Positions 60,392 to 64,000 of a stretch of DNA of 64,000 bases are shown piece after piece. The stretch is from Tetrahymena elliotti 4EA. Taxonomy: Eukaryota; Ciliophora; Oligohymenophorea; Hymenostomatida; Tetrahymenidae. Numbering within the stretch: the first letter of the stretch is position 1; each line of letters opens with the position of its first letter. Below the pieces are notes generated by a model, which was not told where the DNA came from, searched no databases, and saw nothing but the letters and a program-made list of their open reading frames with translations. The translations under genes were made by a program, and so were the position numbers. The stretch lies in NCBI GenBank assembly GCA_000231825.2, contig JH720360.1:344872-408871 (forward strand), read 5' to 3'.

Positions 60392-61465
60392 TTAAAATAT
60401 AATATTATTCAGTAAAAATTTACATTAAAATGTTTAACTTTATGTTTTTAAATTCTATATTACCCATTTAATTTCGCTAAAACAATATCAAAATATTAAA
60501 GATGCACATTAAAATTACAATTATTTTTATCTATTTCCTACTAGTTTTCTTTAATGAGTGATAGATATCAAACACATATTTAAAATCATTACTTATGTTT
60601 TTATTTAAATTTTAGCTAGTAAATTTATATTTCTATTTCTCCAATATTTTGAATATTTTAACTTTGTTTCCTTACATTAAAATAAAAGGTAAAAATACTA
60701 AAACATAAAGATATAGTCTTATGATTACTTACATATTAACCTTGAGTTAAAGACTCCAAAATTTATCTAAATTAATTAAACTAAATTAAATTTTACTAGT
60801 GAAAACTTTTCTTTTTTTGTATTTAGCTATGTAAAATTTAATTTTTAAAACATTTTTGAGGAGAAATATGCTATTGGTTTGATATATTTATTTGTCTATA
60901 TAAATATCTACTTACCATAGATATTAATCTAAGAAGTTACTTTATTAATATTTCAGTTGTAGATTATTTAAATTAATAATGTAATTCATTAGACTCATTT
61001 AGAAATACGGGACAGCTATAATTTAATATATTTAATACTAATTTCGAATGTAACGCAATTATTTTTTAGGATAAACTTCTTAAATGCATTTTTAGCTTAG
61101 TAAAGAGATAGACTTGCTTAAATTTATTAGAGTATCTTGAAGACAAGTACCTCTAAAATTATTTAAAAATGTATTTTCCATTTTTATTTTAATAAATTCA
61201 AAGGTTTTAATTTGCTTGTTTTCATTTTTTCATAAAAAAATTCTTTTAGATTAAAATTATTAATTCGCTTACGCATATGCGTTAAAACTTATTTGTTAAT
61301 TAATGTAAAAAAAATTATAGTAAGTGTAAATATATGATATATTGAATGAGAATGAGTAGCAATTAGTTATTTTTATAGAAACACAAAGAACTTTTTTATA
61401 AAATAATATTTGATAAAATTTTAGAAAAATTTACAATAAAAGAGCAAATAAAATCTAGAAATAAA
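60392..61465. other. Spacer between the tandem LRR paralogs
   Basis: About 1.07 kb, AT-rich, no gene seen. It holds the copy 1 3' UTR and copy 2 promoter, and a 12-bp perfect palindrome acgcatatgcgt at 61271-61282. Confidence 0.5.
61271..61282. promoter_or_regulatory. Palindromic site, possible protein-binding element
   Basis: acgcatatgcgt is a perfect 12-bp palindrome, unusually G/C-bearing for its surroundings, 184 bp upstream of the ATG of LRR copy 2. A dimeric DNA-binding protein site is possible; chance is not excluded. Confidence 0.25.
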
Positions 61466-64000
61466 ATGAAATCTCTACCAAAATTAGATAACATACTTTT
61501 AACGCTTTAGAAAACTAATTAGCAGAGCTCAGATTCCACCTTATAATAAAGAGAAGAAAATATTTACCAATTATAAAATACTTCATACAATAAATTTTAT
61601 TCACCTAAGGTTGACAGAGTGTTTTATAAAATAGACCTAAATACACTAACTAAATTCCGAAACTCTAGCTAATCTACAAATGATTCTATTGAAGATAAAA
61701 AAACTAATAGCAATTCTGATATTACTCATTCAAGAAAATCTACTCTTAAGAGTCCTGTATCTCTAACCAATATATTTTTAAATAGAAGAAGCAAAGATTT
61801 TACACAAAGTTAAATTTTATTGAATTAATGTAATAATTAAAACCCTCCTAATACACAGCCATAGATTCAAATCCAAGTATAACTTGATAAAATAGATGAA
61901 TAAAAAAAAATTAATTTTAAGGAATACATGGCATAACAACAACAAAAAAAGATCAAGGCTAAGGAAGATAAAATTAGATAAAAACTTTTTAAAATGAATA
62001 CTCCGTTTGATGAAACTATTGCTTTTCCTAACAAACAATATATAAGCTAGCAAGGCTAGTAACCTACTTTACCATAAATAGGCTCTAATTAAAAATTAAA
62101 TGAGACAGCTGGCTAAAAAAAATTTATAGAAATAGATTAGAAGTTTCAAAAATTCAACTAAAACTATAAACAAATAAACAAAATTATAGAATCTAATTCT
62201 TACTTCCATGTTGAAAATACTCTCGAAGTAGCTATGCTTTCAGCCATAGAAAATAATAATATCATTCCTAAAAAGATGAATATAATCAAAGGCTCTCTAA
62301 CTTAATTAGATGACTTGGAAATAAATAAAAGCAATTACAAATATGAATTAGATTTATCAAATTAAAACATTAATGAAGGTTAATCTAAAATGGTCTAATC
62401 AGTTCTATAACATCCTTTAGTTAGTAAATTAAAAGTTCTCAATTTACAGAATAGCAGCTTAACTGTCAAATCCTTATTACAAATAACTACAAACTTGCCT
62501 ATATCAATTCAAGAAATTAATTTAGAGTAAAACCGTTTGAGTAGTCACGATTTAAGTATTGCCCTTACACCTCTTTTAATATCCAGAAATTATCCATATC
62601 TTAAATCACTGAATATTGAGAATAATAAAATTGGGGATTTAGGATTTCACTCTATACTAAGTAGCCTTGTCAGAAGCTCTTTATAAATTCTCAATATATC
62701 TAATAACAACTTAACTGATGCCAGCTCTGAAGGTATTTCATAATTTTTAAGAGAATCTTAAGAAATCAATGAATTATATCTTCATTGGAATAAATTTTCT
62801 TCTTAAGGTGGCATTGCGATAGCTAATGGACTTGAGTAAAATATTAGTCTTCAGGTAAAATTATTATTTTTAGCATATTTAAATTTAGAGTGAATTTCTA
62901 AAAATAAAACAAAAAATTTTATATTATTAGAATAGACAGCATTTTTTATGAATGAAATTTTTTTAAAAATTTAAATTAATAAAATAGGTTCTTGACATGA
63001 GCTACAATGGTTTAGGAAACCCAAAAGGAGTAAAAAGTGGACTGAAGATTATAAAGTCTTGCTCAAGTAAGCTTGGTCAATTAAAGCATCTCGATTTATC
63101 ATTTAACATGTTTACAAAAGAAGAAACTGCTGAAATATCAAATTTTTTGTAAAAGAATAATTCATTATTTGGTCTCCACTACTTAGGAAACTAAGGAGAT
63201 TGGATAGTTAATGCAAGAGGATTTTTGGTTTAAATAAACTCTGTTGAAAACGCAAGAGCTGAATAACTTCACTATAGTAAACAAAGAATTTAAGGCCTTA
63301 AATGCGTTAAACAAAAGTAAAATTAATTAATTAATGATATTTAAATTTCTCTTGAATTAAATGATTTGTCTATTTTATTTTTACATTCAATCTCTTAACG
63401 CTGTCAATTTACCTGACCAATCTCCATTCAAAATTTGAATGATTTTAAATTCCTTAACTTAACATGATTCAGTTATGGAGAATTTCATTTTAATTAATCA
63501 TTTTAACTTATAGATAAAAACTAACGAGTGACATTCTCAATACTGATATTTGCTGGATTTGTGATGGATGGCAAGAAATTAAATTCGAAATTACAGCTGA
63601 ATCAAGTAGCACTTTTGCTAAAAATCCAGTCTTTTTGCATTTAGATTTTGAAAATTATAGACCTCATTACATGGATCCTGATCCTTAAAATCCAAATAAA
63701 TTTATATTAAAAAGAATGTGTCCACCTAATAGAAGAATATAATTTTTCTTTAGTGATCCTACATAAAAGGTGTTATATTACTCTCATGATTATCCTTCGA
63801 TGAGCTTTATGAAAAACTAATTACTTGGAATATAATTTTATAATAAGGAATTAAATAAATAAAAATCATATTACGCTTCCCCTCAGATCTCATCTAATAA
63901 CAAATATGCAAATTTCTTTTAAAAGAAATTCTTTAAATTGTAATATTTAGACTCAACTGTGATTGAGTATTAAGAACCATTTTTAGTGAACTGGGTTGAA
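61466..64000 (+). CDS. Leucine-rich-repeat protein, tandem copy 2 (3' end beyond window)
   Basis: Exons 61466-62854, 62988-63316 and 63514 onward; open to the window edge, about 735 aa present. Same plan as copy 1: polar head (shorter, with a KKIKAKEDKIRQ helix), then LRRs (YELDLSNQNINEGQSKM, LKVLNLQNSSLTVKS, EINLEQNRLSSHDLS, LKSLNIENNKIGDLGF, ELYLHWNKFSSQGGIAIANG, VLDMSYNGLGN, LKHLDLSFNMF). The shared module follows, with ICWICDGWQEIKFEI, FLHLDFENYRPHYMDPDP and RMCPPNRR. Introns sit at the same two places and phases as in copy 1 (after the ELYLHWNK repeat, phase 0, and before CWICDGW, phase 2), showing descent from one duplicated gene. Start chosen as the first ATG of the frame, preceded by an A-rich leader. 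Confidence 0.87.

Noticed and set aside
1..64000. Telomere repeats and the Tetrahymena chromosome breakage sequence
   Set aside because: Only isolated ttgggg words occur (for example near 5 and 14066), and I did not find the 15-bp breakage sequence by eye; no array or end is present.
1..64000. Bacterial contamination with many broken genes
   Set aside because: Apparent stop codons are almost all TAA/TAG within otherwise perfect eukaryotic genes with GT..AG introns; the ciliate code explains them.

Overview
The window is nuclear DNA of a ciliate that uses the hymenostome genetic code, most likely Tetrahymena or a close relative. Every long gene reads cleanly only if TAA and TAG are glutamine and TGA is the sole stop. 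DNA is extremely AT-rich, introns are short with GT..AG ends, and gaps between genes are AT-only. No rRNA, CRISPR or telomere array is seen. Joints quoted as spliced were checked by reading frame only; no transcript data were available.

Layout. 0-9 kb: a metallo-beta-lactamase/double-rhodanese sulfur enzyme (686-2879) and a seven-exon Gln/Asn-rich ciliate protein (4439-8655). 9.7-17 kb: a TLC/LAG1 ceramide-synthase-like membrane protein (minus), a DHX35-type DEAH helicase whose Walker B reads DDIH (minus), and an intronless papain-fold-like cysteine peptidase candidate (plus). 17-28 kb: a membrane protein locus whose 5' part is broken by frameshifts (minus), ARL2 (plus), and a two-exon membrane protein of a ciliate-type family (minus). 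28-41 kb: a four-C2-domain protein with a Lys/Glu-rich coiled coil and a PGPGSY motif (minus), a membrane-anchored truncated haemoglobin (plus), tRNA-Cys(GCA) (minus) and a 917-aa coiled-coil protein (minus).

41.5-46.9 kb: a compact block of six or seven small, alternately oriented ORFs unlike the rest of the window. Five are interrupted by single-base frameshifts, several at A runs or in a repeat. I read it as a decayed mobile-element or virus-like insertion. This is the most unusual part of the window, but no hallmark integrase, polymerase, ATPase or capsid was recognised.

48-64 kb: a LIN54/tesmin-type CXC-domain DNA-binding protein (minus), a gene desert of about 5 kb with one strong inverted repeat, then a tandem pair of paralogous leucine-rich-repeat proteins (plus), the second cut off by the window end.

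There are no operons. Several products (C2/PG-rich protein, ARL2, coiled-coil protein) would fit cilia or basal bodies, but that is inference from family, not shown by the sequence.
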